DNA from: Eremomyces bilateralis CBS 781.70
Lineage: Eukaryota; Ascomycota; Dothideomycetes; Eremomycetales; Eremomycetaceae
NCBI RefSeq assembly: GCF_010015585.1
Contig: NW_022985111.1
Span: forward strand, 1-52,329
DNA length: 52,329 bases
Direction of reading: 5' to 3'
The notes below the pieces were generated by a model. The model searched no databases. It was not told the DNA's origin and was given only the letters and a program-made list of their open reading frames with translations. Made by a program: the position numbers and the translations under genes. Below, one piece after another: positions 42,817 through 52,329 of this stretch; position 1 is the stretch's first letter, and each line of letters starts with the position of its first letter.

Positions 42817-44466
42817 ATGCTCAAGTCCACCCATCACGTAGTTAATCGACCGCCTCCTCCACCTCCGCAATCCATCGCGGCGCTGCAAGAAGGATGGACC
42901 GAACACACTGCACCATCAGGCCATAACTACTACTACCATGCTGCGACTAAGAAATCAACATATACCCGCCCGGCCCAGGACCCTCCCCCATCGATACCGC
43001 AAAACGAGCCGGCCCACTGGCATCAACAGAGCAGCTTTCCGCCTTCACAATACCCTAGAGCTCCACTCGGCTCACCACAAGCCTATCCACAAGGCGCACA
43101 ACACACACCACACCATGATTTTCCTCGGCGAAGTCATGATGGACGCCGACAACCCCCAGCCGACCGACCCAAGCATCTACATACGATCCCCAACTGCGAC
43201 CCATGGGTGCTGGTGATAACGAAGCTGGGGCGAAGATTTGTTCACAATGTCGAGTCGGGAGAGAGTTTCTGGAAGTTCCCGCCGGATATCCTGTTGGCCG
43301 TAATCAAGTTCGACCATGCACAGCGGGAAGGGAAGAAGATCGAGGAGGGTCCAAAGACGGCCACGACGGAGGCCGGCGCGGCGCCACGGCCTGAGACTGA
43401 ACATGACGCGAAAGAGAAAGAAAACCGCGATGCCGAGGAGCAAAGCGAGTACGAAGAAGTTGAGGTTGAGGTGACGGATAGCGAAGACGAGGAGATGGCC
43501 ACGAAACGACTAAAGCTAGACGGGGAGGAGCAAGCTTTCGAGTTCAACGAAGACGATATGGCATATCAATTAGAGGGCATGGGGGAGGATGACTTTGATG
43601 CCCAAGGTGAATTTGACGACATGATCGCCGAAGAGGATGCAGAAGCGGACGAACTCAGCCCAGAAGATGCGGAACTCCTATTTCAGGATCTGTTGGATGA
43701 TCATCACGTAAATCCCTATACGCCATGGGAGTCGGTCATCGAAAACGATGCGATAATCGATGACTCCCGATATACCGTCCTGCCGAACATGAAATCCCGA
43801 TTGGACGTGTTCAACCGATGGAGCCGACAACGCATTGAGGCGCTGAAGGAAGCCAAAGCGAAGCAGGAGAAGCGAGATCCGCGCATTGCGTACCTCGCCT
43901 TGCTCGACAAGAAGGGGTCTACCAAGCTATATTGGCCGGAGTTTAAGAGGAAGTACCGGGCCGAACCAACGATGAAAGACGGCAAGCTTCTCGACCGCGA
44001 CCGCGAGAAACTGTATCGAGAGCACGTCAAACGACTACAACAAAGCCAGTCTTCGCTAAAAGCCGATTTGACGAAGCTGCTACAATCTCTCCCTTTATCC
44101 TCGTTGAACCGCTCGACGTCTCTCAACGCTCTCCCATCCAGCCTTGCCACCGATATTCGCCTCATCTCCCTCCCCGAGAAAGTCCGCAACCCCATCATCG
44201 AAAGCCACATCTCCAACCTTCCAGAAGCACCCGATCAGGCTGATCGCTCCGAATCGGAGCGGTTCCAAGACGACCAGAAGAAGGCAGAACGAGATCGTAG
44301 AGAACGCGCACTAACCGAGAGGGAACAATTCGCTCGGGAGCAGGCAACCAGAAACTCAAAGTCGCTTATGCACAGCCGAAGGATACTGGAACAGGAACAG
44401 AGGGAGGTGCAAGATGCCATGCGACCGGGGATGAAGGGCCTCAAGAGTCAGTTAGAAGGGTTATAA
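42817..44466 (+). CDS. WW/FF-domain pre-mRNA splicing factor, Urn1/Dre4-like
   Basis: Intronless, 549 residues. A WW domain lies at about 22-52 (LQEGWTEHTAPSGHNYYYHA, then STYTRP). A Pro/Gln/His-rich linker follows. Next comes a short conserved segment, WVLVITKLGRRFVHNVESGE with FWKFPPDI, reading like a second, degenerate WW-like strand pair. A strongly acidic region (about 190-290) precedes an FF domain at about 285-345 (ELLFQDLLDDHHVNPYTPWE to VFNRWSRQ) and a more diverged one after it (DPRIAYLALLDKKG). The C-terminal third is helical and charged, ending GMKGLKSQLEGL. In yeast and fission yeast, Urn1/Dre4 proteins join the spliceosome in the nucleus. Confidence 0.85.
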   Translation: MLKSTHHVVNRPPPPPPQSIAALQEGWTEHTAPSGHNYYYHAATKKSTYTRPAQDPPPSIPQNEPAHWHQQSSFPPSQYPRAPLGSPQAYPQGAQHTPHHDFPRRSHDGRRQPPADRPKHLHTIPNCDPWVLVITKLGRRFVHNVESGESFWKFPPDILLAVIKFDHAQREGKKIEEGPKTATTEAGAAPRPETEHDAKEKENRDAEEQSEYEEVEVEVTDSEDEEMATKRLKLDGEEQAFEFNEDDMAYQLEGMGEDDFDAQGEFDDMIAEEDAEADELSPEDAELLFQDLLDDHHVNPYTPWESVIENDAIIDDSRYTVLPNMKSRLDVFNRWSRQRIEALKEAKAKQEKRDPRIAYLALLDKKGSTKLYWPEFKRKYRAEPTMKDGKLLDRDREKLYREHVKRLQQSQSSLKADLTKLLQSLPLSSLNRSTSLNALPSSLATDIRLISLPEKVRNPIIESHISNLPEAPDQADRSESERFQDDQKKAERDRRERALTEREQFAREQATRNSKSLMHSRRILEQEQREVQDAMRPGMKGLKSQLEGL

Positions 44467-45718
44467 CGGACGACCATAGCCGGTTTTATGTCCGCTCGTG
44501 TTGGCGAAGAATGGAAGCCTCGATTCCATGCAATGTGCATAGCACATAGCCTCTTCATCAATATGATAAGAGAGAGGCACCATATTCTGATGCCAGAATC
44601 AGTTCTGGTACCCTCGCAATTATGCGGTTGAACAACTCCCCGTTCGTTAATTAAGCTAACAGATGCGACACGTCCTCTAAAGTCGAGGAGCAATATGAAA
44701 ATCATATCATAGAGACATACGACAGCATTACTGTATCGGTATGCAATCGTACTTCGAACCACGGCACCTCACCGCGGTATCGGCCAAGCGAATACATGGT
44801 CATTTTTGCGACCACTTTCAGACGGAACGAAGCAAGTGTACCATTGCATAGAGATAGAGCTCACAGATAACTTCGCTAGATCGGAATCCAGCAACCATTC
44901 CGAGGGGTGTCGAAGATGCATTCAGTGAGTGATAGTATTGCATGAAGTCCATGAAGTTGAAATCTGATTTAAACGGACGGGATTTGTTGGTCTCTCAATC
45001 GACCACGCACAACTCTATGTTCAGAAGAAGAGTAGTTTATGTATCCTGTTATCTCAACTGGCCTTGGTAGAAGACATGTTCCAATATTTCTAAGTCCATA
45101 TCCCGGACAACATGGGGAAGAACGCAGTGTTTCAGTGTCGAGGATCTACGACTGGAACGACTGAAATACACATCAGTACGCACACCATGACGATATTTAA
45201 TGTCCGTGTTTGCTTTTACCTCATTATGCAGTCCAATCCCAGCAATTTTCCACGGCTTTGGATTAGTATATTGAATGCGTTTACCCGGACTGCGGTACTT
45301 ATTTACTGGCGGAATCGTTGACGCGGATTGATTCTATGGAACGACGACGGTTATCTTTCATCATTGTGGCTAAGCGCATCCAAACTATATATCCGAAATT
45401 ATACCGCATATTCTTGTCTATCGCATTTTCGGGGTTGATTTTCCAGGCAAAATGACACCTTCGGAGATTAGCCCTTCCCAGTACCGTTTGTCGGAAAGGT
45501 TATGACGGTGTAGAGTGCAGCTGCTGAAGGTTTGGATGACCTAAATCCAAGTACTAGGTCGCATTTAGGGGCTATATATACCGCGGGAGGCCACTTCACG
45601 TAGGAAACCAAGTTCGTTGGCTGAGTGTCTTGTTCTTCTGGAAGAATAATATCCTTATCTTTTTCAACACTCGGCCGGGACCCAGAAAAAATTGTCAGCG
45701 GAAGAAGGTCGAAGAGCA
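44467..45718. other. intergenic
   Basis: About 1.25 kb with no supported gene; mostly AT-rich. It includes the flank of the decayed transporter. Confidence 0.4.
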
Positions 45719-47404
45719 ATGTTTCCAGTCAACGTCATTTGGAGTCCTCCAGATATCAACCCAATCAACAGCAGAGCAAGGGGCATCCCGGTCTTCAACC
45801 CCATCGACAGGTATGGACGGTATGGTGGTTTTTGTGGATGGGGTTCTTGATTGCATTCTGGTCCTGGTACGCGCCCTTGCCTTAATCTCGCTATAACATT
45901 CGAACGTCTGACAGCTTCAGGTATGCCTTTCCACCCCTCCTGACTCGGACGATCCGACAAGACCTCAATCTCTCGCAGGCAGAAGTCGCCAACTCTAACA
46001 TCGTCGCATTGACAGCGACCATGATCGTCCGTGTGTTTCGGGGCCGCTTTGTGATAGGTTTGGGCCGCGTAACGTGTTCGCGGGATTAATCTTCTGCGGA
46101 GCTATTCCGACGGCACTCACCAGTACAGTCAAATATACAGCTGGACTCATGACACTCCGGTTCTTTGTGGGTATCCTCGGTGGAACTTTTGTGCCTTATC
46201 AGGTCTAGAGCACTAGGTTCTTTAATCTGAATGTCGTTGGGACTGCCAATACGCTGACGGGTGGTCTGGGTAACTCTGGCGGAGGAATCACCTAGTATGT
46301 GGACGCGTGTGCGATAAATCTGATAGTGATGTAGCTAACGTGCTGGCTAGCTTCGCCATGCCGGCGATTTTCGATTCTCTCGTTCATCACCGTGGCCTTA
46401 CTCCGCATATCGCCTGGCGTGTGGCCTTCATCGTTCCATTTATCTTTATCACCACCATTGCCGTTGGCATGCTCCTTCTCTGTGATGACACTCCGACTGG
46501 GAAGTGGTCAGATCGGATGAAGAAGCTCGATGAAAATCATAATAAGTCTCGCCAAGATGGCCTCATCGTGAGTAGCAGAGGCGGTCGACTCCACCCTACT
46601 TCAGAGGTCCCTGAAAAGAATACTCTTGTGACAGCCGAAGAAGGAAAAGGATGTTTCTGAATTGGAAATGGCCGTCGAAGGCGAAACAGAGGTGATCAGC
46701 GAGTACCATCACGAAGCGATCCGGAGCCCGACTCTAAAAGAGACCCTGGAAGTTTTCCTCTCCCCCCAAACCCAAGTCCTAGACTAGTGCTATTTCTGCA
46801 CCTTCGGTAGCGAGTTGGCCATCAACAGCTATCTAGGCTCGTACTACTTGACGAACGTCTCACCGCTTGGACAGCCGGGGAGTGGCCGGTGGGCGGCGAT
46901 GTTTGGACTCCTGAACGTTGCCTTCCGCCCGGCAGGAGGCGTAGTAGCCGATTTGCTATATAAATACACAGACGGAAATCTCTGGGCGAAGAAGATGTGG
47001 GTTCATTTGTGGGAATAATGACGGGCGTGTTCTGCATCATCGTCGGCCTGGTCGACTCCCACCACCTGCCGACGTTCGTGGGCCTCATTGCCGGATTGGC
47101 ATTTTTCATAGATGCAGGAAATGGCGCGATTTTCGGACTGGTGCCACACGTTCATCCCTACGCAGACGGTAAGCTCGGTTACCATCTCCTTGCTGATAGC
47201 CGCTAGCTGAGTTGGAATAGGGGTTGTGTCGGGTTCACGGGCGCTTGGGGGAATCTCGGGGGCATCGTCTTCGCCGTCATCTTCCGCTACCATGGCACGG
47301 ACTACGCGAAGACACATTGGATCATTGACATCGTGATCATCGGGATAAATCTGGCCGGGTGCTGGATCTGTCCTGTGTCGATAGACCAAATTGGGGCAAG
47401 ATAA
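45719..47404 (+). pseudogene. decayed nitrate/nitrite transporter (CrnA/NrtA-like, NNP family)
   Basis: All along this stretch, pieces in three frames match the fungal nitrate transporter in order: INPINSRARGIPVFNPIDRY, then [20 protein letters not shown], then [50 protein letters not shown] and [11 protein letters not shown] follow, then [18 protein letters not shown] and GLVPHVHPYADG. At least two introns still look functional (45866-45919; 46294-46350). I count at least six lesions. These are frameshifts near 45815, 46034, 46650 and 47010, a TAG where a Trp codon is expected after VPYQV (about 46206), and another TAG near 46786. The Trp-to-stop change fits a CpA to TpA mutation as made by RIP. 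The rest of the nitrate cluster (nitrate and nitrite reductase) is not here, so this is probably a dead extra copy. Confidence 0.85.
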
Positions 47405-48003
47405 TTAGGGACTTCGTAAGGGTGGCGGACTGGCTTGGTGTCTTGTTAGAAAGTTTCTCCTAATGAACAAACGGTAGGACTGTGATACGATGGAAAATAG
47501 ATATTGCGCAAATGGGCAGTATCGTAATTGAATCGCTGATATAGACCACCATTTCCCGCCTCGTTTTGACCTATTCGGGATTCCGGTGAGAATCGATCTC
47601 TCCATAGCATCTAGTCTCATCACCCCTATCCCATCCTAAGGTTTCATCATGGCCTCGTGATAGGTCGGTGACGCTGAAAGGGACTGAACTTTCACTCTTG
47701 GAACCGTGGAGCGTCGGTATGGGCCATTACGATAGTTGGCTAGACCACCCTGACGCGGACTGGGAGGTATGTTAGGAGACCAATAGGTCTCATAGCGCGG
47801 CTCCATGCTTCTTGCCCTTCGAGATCGTGTTGGTAGGGGATTATGATGGCAAGGGACAAGACCTTCCCAGGCGCATCTCTATCATGAATTCGTCCACTCG
47901 TGAGTCGCTGTTCTCGTTCCCGCTCGAGAGTCGCTGCCCTCGTTCCCGCTCGATACAAACCCGCCCCTCATGGCAAACTCGGGTATCACCTTCCTCATCC
48001 CAT
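47405..48003. other. intergenic
   Basis: 3' flank of the decayed transporter and of the GCP3 gene; nothing further seen. Confidence 0.4.
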
Positions 48004-50948
48004 TCAAGTCGCACCGCCAACCGCCGGTGTCTCAACGTGAACCCGTTCGCGCTCCCTCCCCGCACCCCTCCCCTCCCTCTCTTTCCCCCGCTCCACATTC
48101 CTCTTCCTCCTCCGCACCGGCTGATACACATCATTGAAATTCATCACCATCGCCAACCACCGCATGTCCGCGTCCGGCTGGTGCAGGAGATCGCCCAGCA
48201 AGACGTTCACGCGCACGCGGAAGTCGCCCGCCAGGCTCGAGAGTCGGGATCGGAGGGCCGGGAGGAGGTCGTCCTCGCTCGTGCTGCCGAGACCGTTCAG
48301 GCCGAGGAGGGTGGGGATGGGGGAGTCGGTGGAGCGCTCGGCTCGGTGGGCGCGGCGTTTGGAACCGGCGGACGTGTCGTCCTGGGTGTCTTTTTCGGAT
48401 AGGCCCCATTTACCGGATGCGGTGCGGGTTTCGATCCGGCTGTTTCGTTCTTGTCGTCGTGTGAACTCGGCAACGCTGAACGAGTATAATCCATCCATTG
48501 CATCTTTATATGCGAGCATGATTTTAAAGAGTTCGTGCAGTTGTGCCGTGAAGTCGGTGGATGCGCCAGAGCTTCCAAGCAGACCTTTCCGAGTAATGGC
48601 GGTGAGATATTTCGCATGTGCCTCGATCAAGTCGTCAAGGGTGCTTTCTGGCTTGCTCAGGGCGGATTGTAGCTCGTTCCAGCTCGATTCGATCACCTCG
48701 AACAGGATATAGTACTGGAGCTGGTTCACGAAATGAATCATTTCCGCAACCGTGCATCGGACCCGTTTCCAATCCCCTCCGAGCTTGTCGGACACAGCCC
48801 CAAGCACCCCTCGAGCACCGGTCATGCATCGATGCCAAGTGGACCCTAAGGCAAATTCGACTCGTTTGACCCTCCAGAGGAAATTGAAGACTTTAAGGTA
48901 TTGTTTCGCGCCAAACGGGGTAACAATCACATCCACAGGGGAGTCGATCTTATACTCGAGAGTGAAGACGTCCCAGCCGATCTCCCCATGGCTTAGCTCC
49001 AACATGCGCGAATCCAGGCGGCGCAACACATCGGCAGGCTCGTACTGCGCATTGCTACTTCGAACGGCGTGTTCAAGTTGAGCGGTGAGGGTATGTCGAT
49101 ATTGGGAGTTTGCAGGCCGATCGAGGTTTGGTGCCAGGCTTTCCATTAATATTGCGATGAAATCTCCTGCCCCAAGGAGAATGTACTTTTTCAATGCTTG
49201 GAGGTGCGTGAGAAGATGGAACTTGGTGATCATTAAATGAGTCAGTCTGGCCATAGTTGTCTTGTACGCCTCGCCAATGGAGGCCTCCAGATTTGCAGTA
49301 TCGCCGTAGCCGAGGTCGCGGGAGGATGTCTTAGAATATGTCTCGACCCAGGAAGAATCGAGACAGCCATAACGGATGAAATTGAGAGACTTTCCAATGA
49401 GGAAAACCTTGTTCGCGAAGTCATTGCTCACAATGCTTGGGACCATCCGCTCGTTGACAATGTATTTTTCTTCCCAGACAGAGGTAGCACCAGGTTTTCG
49501 GTCTGCAGTGGAGTCGTTGAATTCGACGCCGCTTTGCTCGGAGACGAAGAACTCCAGGTATGGATCATTGAGCTCGCCGTCGTATATCCACAGCTTTAGC
49601 ATGTTGTAGAACGGTTTGGTGATATGGCCAAGCATACGCTCAGCAAAGCTACTGACGAATGGATCGCCGTGTGAGAGTGAGTATGAGTGGACAAGAGAAA
49701 TAAGCTCCCCGCCCTTTTTACCTAGAAATTGTCAGATCAAGGTACCTCTACCAGATTTATGTCGCGTTACCTCGAGATTTCTCCACCATGACGCTCATTA
49801 AACGAAGACCCATCGTCGCTTCTCGAGTCCAAACAACGCATCTTTTAAGAGACACACCGGCTTTGCCAATTGCATCCTGAGAGACAGAGCCTTCCAAAGT
49901 CTTCAAAGCCCTTTTGATCTGCCCTTCTAGGGCCGCTACGAGGCTAAGATACGAGCGTAGCTCAATGCTAAGCGCGGAACGGAAGCTCTGGCCCACCAAA
50001 CCCCCTTCAGCGGATTCAATGAAGGCAGATAGGGTCCGATACAGCAATGAAGGCTCGGCAAGCGTATGCAGAAGGGCGATGATTGGAACTGGAAGAGTCC
50101 GGGGAAGCTTAAGGACGGAATTGGGTGCGGTTGCGAACTGCAGATTTGTTGACGAGAGTCCTTGGAGTGTGAATGGTAGGTCTCGCAGAAGTACGCATTC
50201 AGAAGGCTCAATCGGATCTCGATCTAAACGTGTGACTGCGCGTCCATCTTGAGGATCTGATTGCTCGTCCGAAGGCTGTCGTTCAGGAGGCTGTCGTTCG
50301 GGGGCTTGACGTTCAGGAAGCTGCCGTTCAGGGGGTCGTTCAAGGGGCTGCCGTTCAAGAGGCTGTCGTCCAGGATGCTGTCGTTCAGAACGTTGCCGTC
50401 CAGGAGGCGTGTTCGGTGATTCTGGGCTGCTTGACTGTACGGGGGAGGGGGAACGTTCTGACTCGTGGAGGGTGTTCGCGGGTCGCAGGTGGGCAGGAGG
50501 TTGGGGATCGTTCCCGAGTTTGAAGAGGAAGTACAGCATTGCCCATTTTTGGTTCAAGACTCGCTGGGTCAGAAGTCTTGAGTAAAGGTTCGCGAAGCGG
50601 AGGGCTTTCTCGGGAGTGTTGTTTTCGCGGATCACTGTCCAACTATGTCAGATTCGGCGCGCGATGCAATCGATATCTCGGGGCAGTTACACTTCTTCTT
50701 TATGAGGTCGGCCGCATGGTTCACATCCGGTGGAAGCGAACCATCGGAACTCCTGGACTAGACTTTAGCAGATGAATTGCAGTACAGGCGTCCGAGAAAT
50801 ACCGTGCTATGGTCTCACCAGCCCATTCTAAGGCTTCTTCGAGCCGTTCATCCGCCACGGCTTCATCCTCATCCGGATAAACGGGTATAATCCTCGTGAG
50901 CAGTTGGGACAGAGCGTGTCGGACACGCTCCTCGGAAGGTTGGGACAT
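48004..50948 (-). CDS. alp6: gamma-tubulin complex component 3 (GCP3/Alp6)
   Basis: Exons on the minus strand: 50948-50803, 50752-50693, 50642-49771, 49721-48004; 931 residues. Phases agree; the second exon (60 bases, RSSDGSLPPDVNHAADLIKK) is set by similarity and splice sites. It is a core part of the gamma-tubulin complex that nucleates microtubules at the spindle pole body. The N-terminal helical region runs into NNTPEKALRFANLYSRLLTQ. The GRIP1 part includes LHTLAEPSLLYRTLSAFIES and MLGHITKPFYNMLKLWIYDG, then ELNDPYLEFF. GRIP2 includes DFIAILMESLAPNL and GWDVFTLEYKIDSPVDVIVT, then YLKVFNFLWRVKRVEFAL. Between about residues 120 and 175 is a repeat of the PERQP type. The C-terminal tail is basic and not conserved-looking. 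Confidence 0.92.
50276..50408. repeat. 15-base minisatellite in the GCP3 gene
   Basis: About nine imperfect 15-base units, one lacking three bases, encode ERQPP-like pentapeptides in frame. All length changes seen are multiples of three. Confidence 0.8.
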
Positions 50949-51450
50949 GGCGCAATTGATATCGGTATCGTTACCACCGAGTGGGGGTGAAGTTTCGACT
51001 TGGGTGTGATCGTGCTAAGGGTTGGTTGCGCATACCGCCGAAGCCGAACCCCACTCCAAAAGAGATGTCTAGATCAAGACAGAGCGCAATCGGAGGAGCA
51101 TATATTCCTGCGTACTATATAGGTCCATGTATGGGCGTAGTGGATACACAAGGACCAGTTGGAGGAACCATGAGGGGACAATGCAGGTACGGACGCGATC
51201 CAGTCAAGGGTTCAGATGTTGATTTTAGTCTTTAGGACTTGAATGTCGAGGTGGTATGTCAACATAAAGCGCCACGAAACTGAATACTGAAATCAACCAC
51301 AGCTCAACAAACATACACGGAAGAGTCCAATATTATTGAGCCATATTATTATCTCTCCTCTAATAGAACCCTCCGCGTCCACGCGTTGGAAAGTGTGGGG
51401 ATGCTGGACCCTTGCCCCATGGTGCCTTGGTGCCTTAATTTTCATCACCT
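50949..51450. other. intergenic, GCP3 upstream region
   Basis: No supported gene. It contains the GCP3 promoter. Confidence 0.4.
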
Positions 51451-51491
51451 TCGGGGGGAAGAAATTGAGTTACCTTTCTTGGCATTCCCCT
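51451..51491 (+). repeat. single end of the MITE-like family
   Basis: About 40 bases match the inverted ends at 22082-22121 and 22241-22285 (GAAATTGAGTTAC, then TTGGCATTCCCC). I could not find a matching inverted end nearby, so it may be a remnant or part of a larger element. Confidence 0.55.
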
Positions 51492-51574
51492 AAGCACAGT
51501 TCCCATGATCTTAACAGAACGCGGCGGAGAATTCACCAAAACAGACCTCTAGTAGTTGCTTAGTTAACTTAGGG

Positions 51575-52329
51575 TAGGGCTGGACACGAATAAGGATTTT
51601 GGCTATTCGTATTCGACTTTTCCCTGGGAACGATTATTCGTATTCGACTAAATTTCGAGACGTTTTATTCGTATTATTCGCGAATATTCGTAAATAATGC
51701 CAAGACTTATTCGGCAAAAGCCGAGCCAATGAATGAATGCCCAGCAGTCGCGACTTTTGTTTACCCAACATGCTCCAACTAGAGGATTTGAGCTCTAAGA
51801 GATACAAAGCATATCAATATGTTGCAACTTCTTTCTTAATATGGATGACTTATCCATGTCTCTTGGGAAGCGCCGTCTTCGCTCCGAGAGAGTTGATTAT
51901 CATCTTCTTAATGATGGCAGTGACGAGGAAGCCTCCCTAGAGAATAGCACCAGCAAAAGGCGTTGTTCAAGTGGAGCCCGCAATAGTCTCGAATTGATCT
52001 CTCCTGACGATTCAGCAAGCCAAGTAACCCCAGCTCAAGGCTCTCTATCGACCGTCTCTCCAGAGCAGGAGTTAAATGGAGACGAATTGCCGCCGTCCTC
52101 TACCGTCTCATATGAATCCGGACATCGGCGAATACGAGCACAGAATCAATCTCTATGGGAGCAATTCAAGGTTACCGTACTTCGAGACAAGCTATGGTGG
52201 CCAAAGAGGGGGACTGGGCCAGTACAAGATCGAGAGATTCGATGTATTCGGTGCGAGTGGAAGACAACGGATTCCGCGAGAGCTACCTCGACGTCGAACA
52301 TGACCCTCCACCTCTCTAAGCATAGGAAG
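51575..52329 (+). mobile_element. hAT-type DNA transposon, left part, runs off the window
   Basis: The likely terminal repeat begins TAGGGCTGGACACGAATA, in the style of hAT ends. Behind it are subterminal repeats of ATTCGTATTCG (about 51604-51705) in an AT-rich stretch, as hAT transposases bind. An open frame with a BED-type zinc finger follows. The right end and target duplication are outside the window. Confidence 0.7.
51841..52329 (+). CDS. hAT transposase N-terminus with BED zinc finger (partial)
   Basis: Open from the ATG at 51841 to the window edge (163 codons), with no stop. The first 90 residues are polar and acidic. Then come a helical NQSLWEQFKVTVLRDKLWWP and the finger: C-x2-C in IRCIRCEW, followed by HLSKH, giving the C2H2 spacing of BED fingers that bind the transposon ends. 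The catalytic RNase-H-like part and the dimerisation domain would lie beyond the window. An earlier start through an intron is possible. No damage is visible in this part. Confidence 0.65.
   Translation, partial: MDDLSMSLGKRRLRSERVDYHLLNDGSDEEASLENSTSKRRCSSGARNSLELISPDDSASQVTPAQGSLSTVSPEQELNGDELPPSSTVSYESGHRRIRAQNQSLWEQFKVTVLRDKLWWPKRGTGPVQDREIRCIRCEWKTTDSARATSTSNMTLHLSKHRK

Noticed and set aside
45468-45719. Minus-strand frame beside the decayed transporter
   Set aside because: No recognisable motif; cannot be told from chance.
51697-51706. AATGCCAAGA in the hAT region as a partner end for the MITE-like motif at 51451
   Set aside because: Only ten bases match and the rest of the end motif is missing; it is probably chance.
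1-52329. tRNA, rRNA, CRISPR arrays and virus-derived elements
   Set aside because: I looked for tRNA B-box-like motifs, regular spacer-repeat arrays, and reverse-transcriptase, integrase or capsid motifs, and saw none that hold up.

Overview
The window is nuclear DNA of a filamentous ascomycete, most likely a eurotiomycete (Aspergillus/Penicillium relatives). The evidence is dense genes cut by introns of about 45-60 bases (GT..AG with CTAAC/CTGAC-like branch sites), a Yap1-type bZIP factor with fungal cysteine domains, a chitin synthase, a CnjB-type zinc-knuckle protein and a Zn2Cys6 factor. I rebuilt exon structures by hand from splice sites, reading-phase agreement and family similarity; no database was searched.

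Layout. 1-4.6 kb is accessory-looking: a lineage-specific gene with a possible nuclease-like core (611-1633), a GC-rich intronless gene of bacterial character (2473-2955) and a 47-residue membrane peptide (3700-3843). 4.7-9.15 kb holds a head-to-head pair for a two-subunit biotin-dependent acyl-CoA carboxylase. 9.3-14.6 kb holds a second divergent pair, a Yrb30-like RanGTP-binding protein and the translation termination GTPase eRF3 (Sup35). Then follow a cytosolic GH13 alpha-amylase-like enzyme (14957-16867), a fungal multi-pass membrane protein (18132-19949) and the Tudor splicing factor SPF30 (20896-21855). 24.4-29.2 kb has Yap1 convergent with a Zn2Cys6 factor whose last exon carries a 34-base G homopolymer. 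30.5-34 kb has a twelve-exon CnjB-like protein and a methyltransferase; 35.3-38.7 kb a chitin synthase; 39.8-41.1 kb an unknown gene; 41.4-44.5 kb divergent proteasome alpha-4 and Urn1-like genes. 45.7-47.4 kb is a decayed nitrate transporter, 48-50.9 kb the gamma-tubulin complex gene GCP3/Alp6, and the right edge enters a hAT DNA transposon.

Most interesting. The biotin carboxylase subunit ends in -AKL, a peroxisomal PTS1 signal. Its divergently transcribed carboxyltransferase partner starts with a PTS2-like nonapeptide (RLSQLSSHI, residues 13-21). The shared 435-base promoter has two CCGAGG motifs, the reverse complement of the CCTCGG site used by FarA/FarB fatty-acid regulators. Together these suggest a peroxisomal acyl-CoA carboxylase, a system I do not know to be described. 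Other leads are a start-stop upstream ORF (ATG TAG) before eRF3, a frame-breaking C34 tract in the Zn2Cys6 factor, tandemly duplicated one-knuckle exons in the CnjB-like gene, and a small inverted-repeat element.

I saw no tRNA, rRNA, CRISPR array or virus-derived element.
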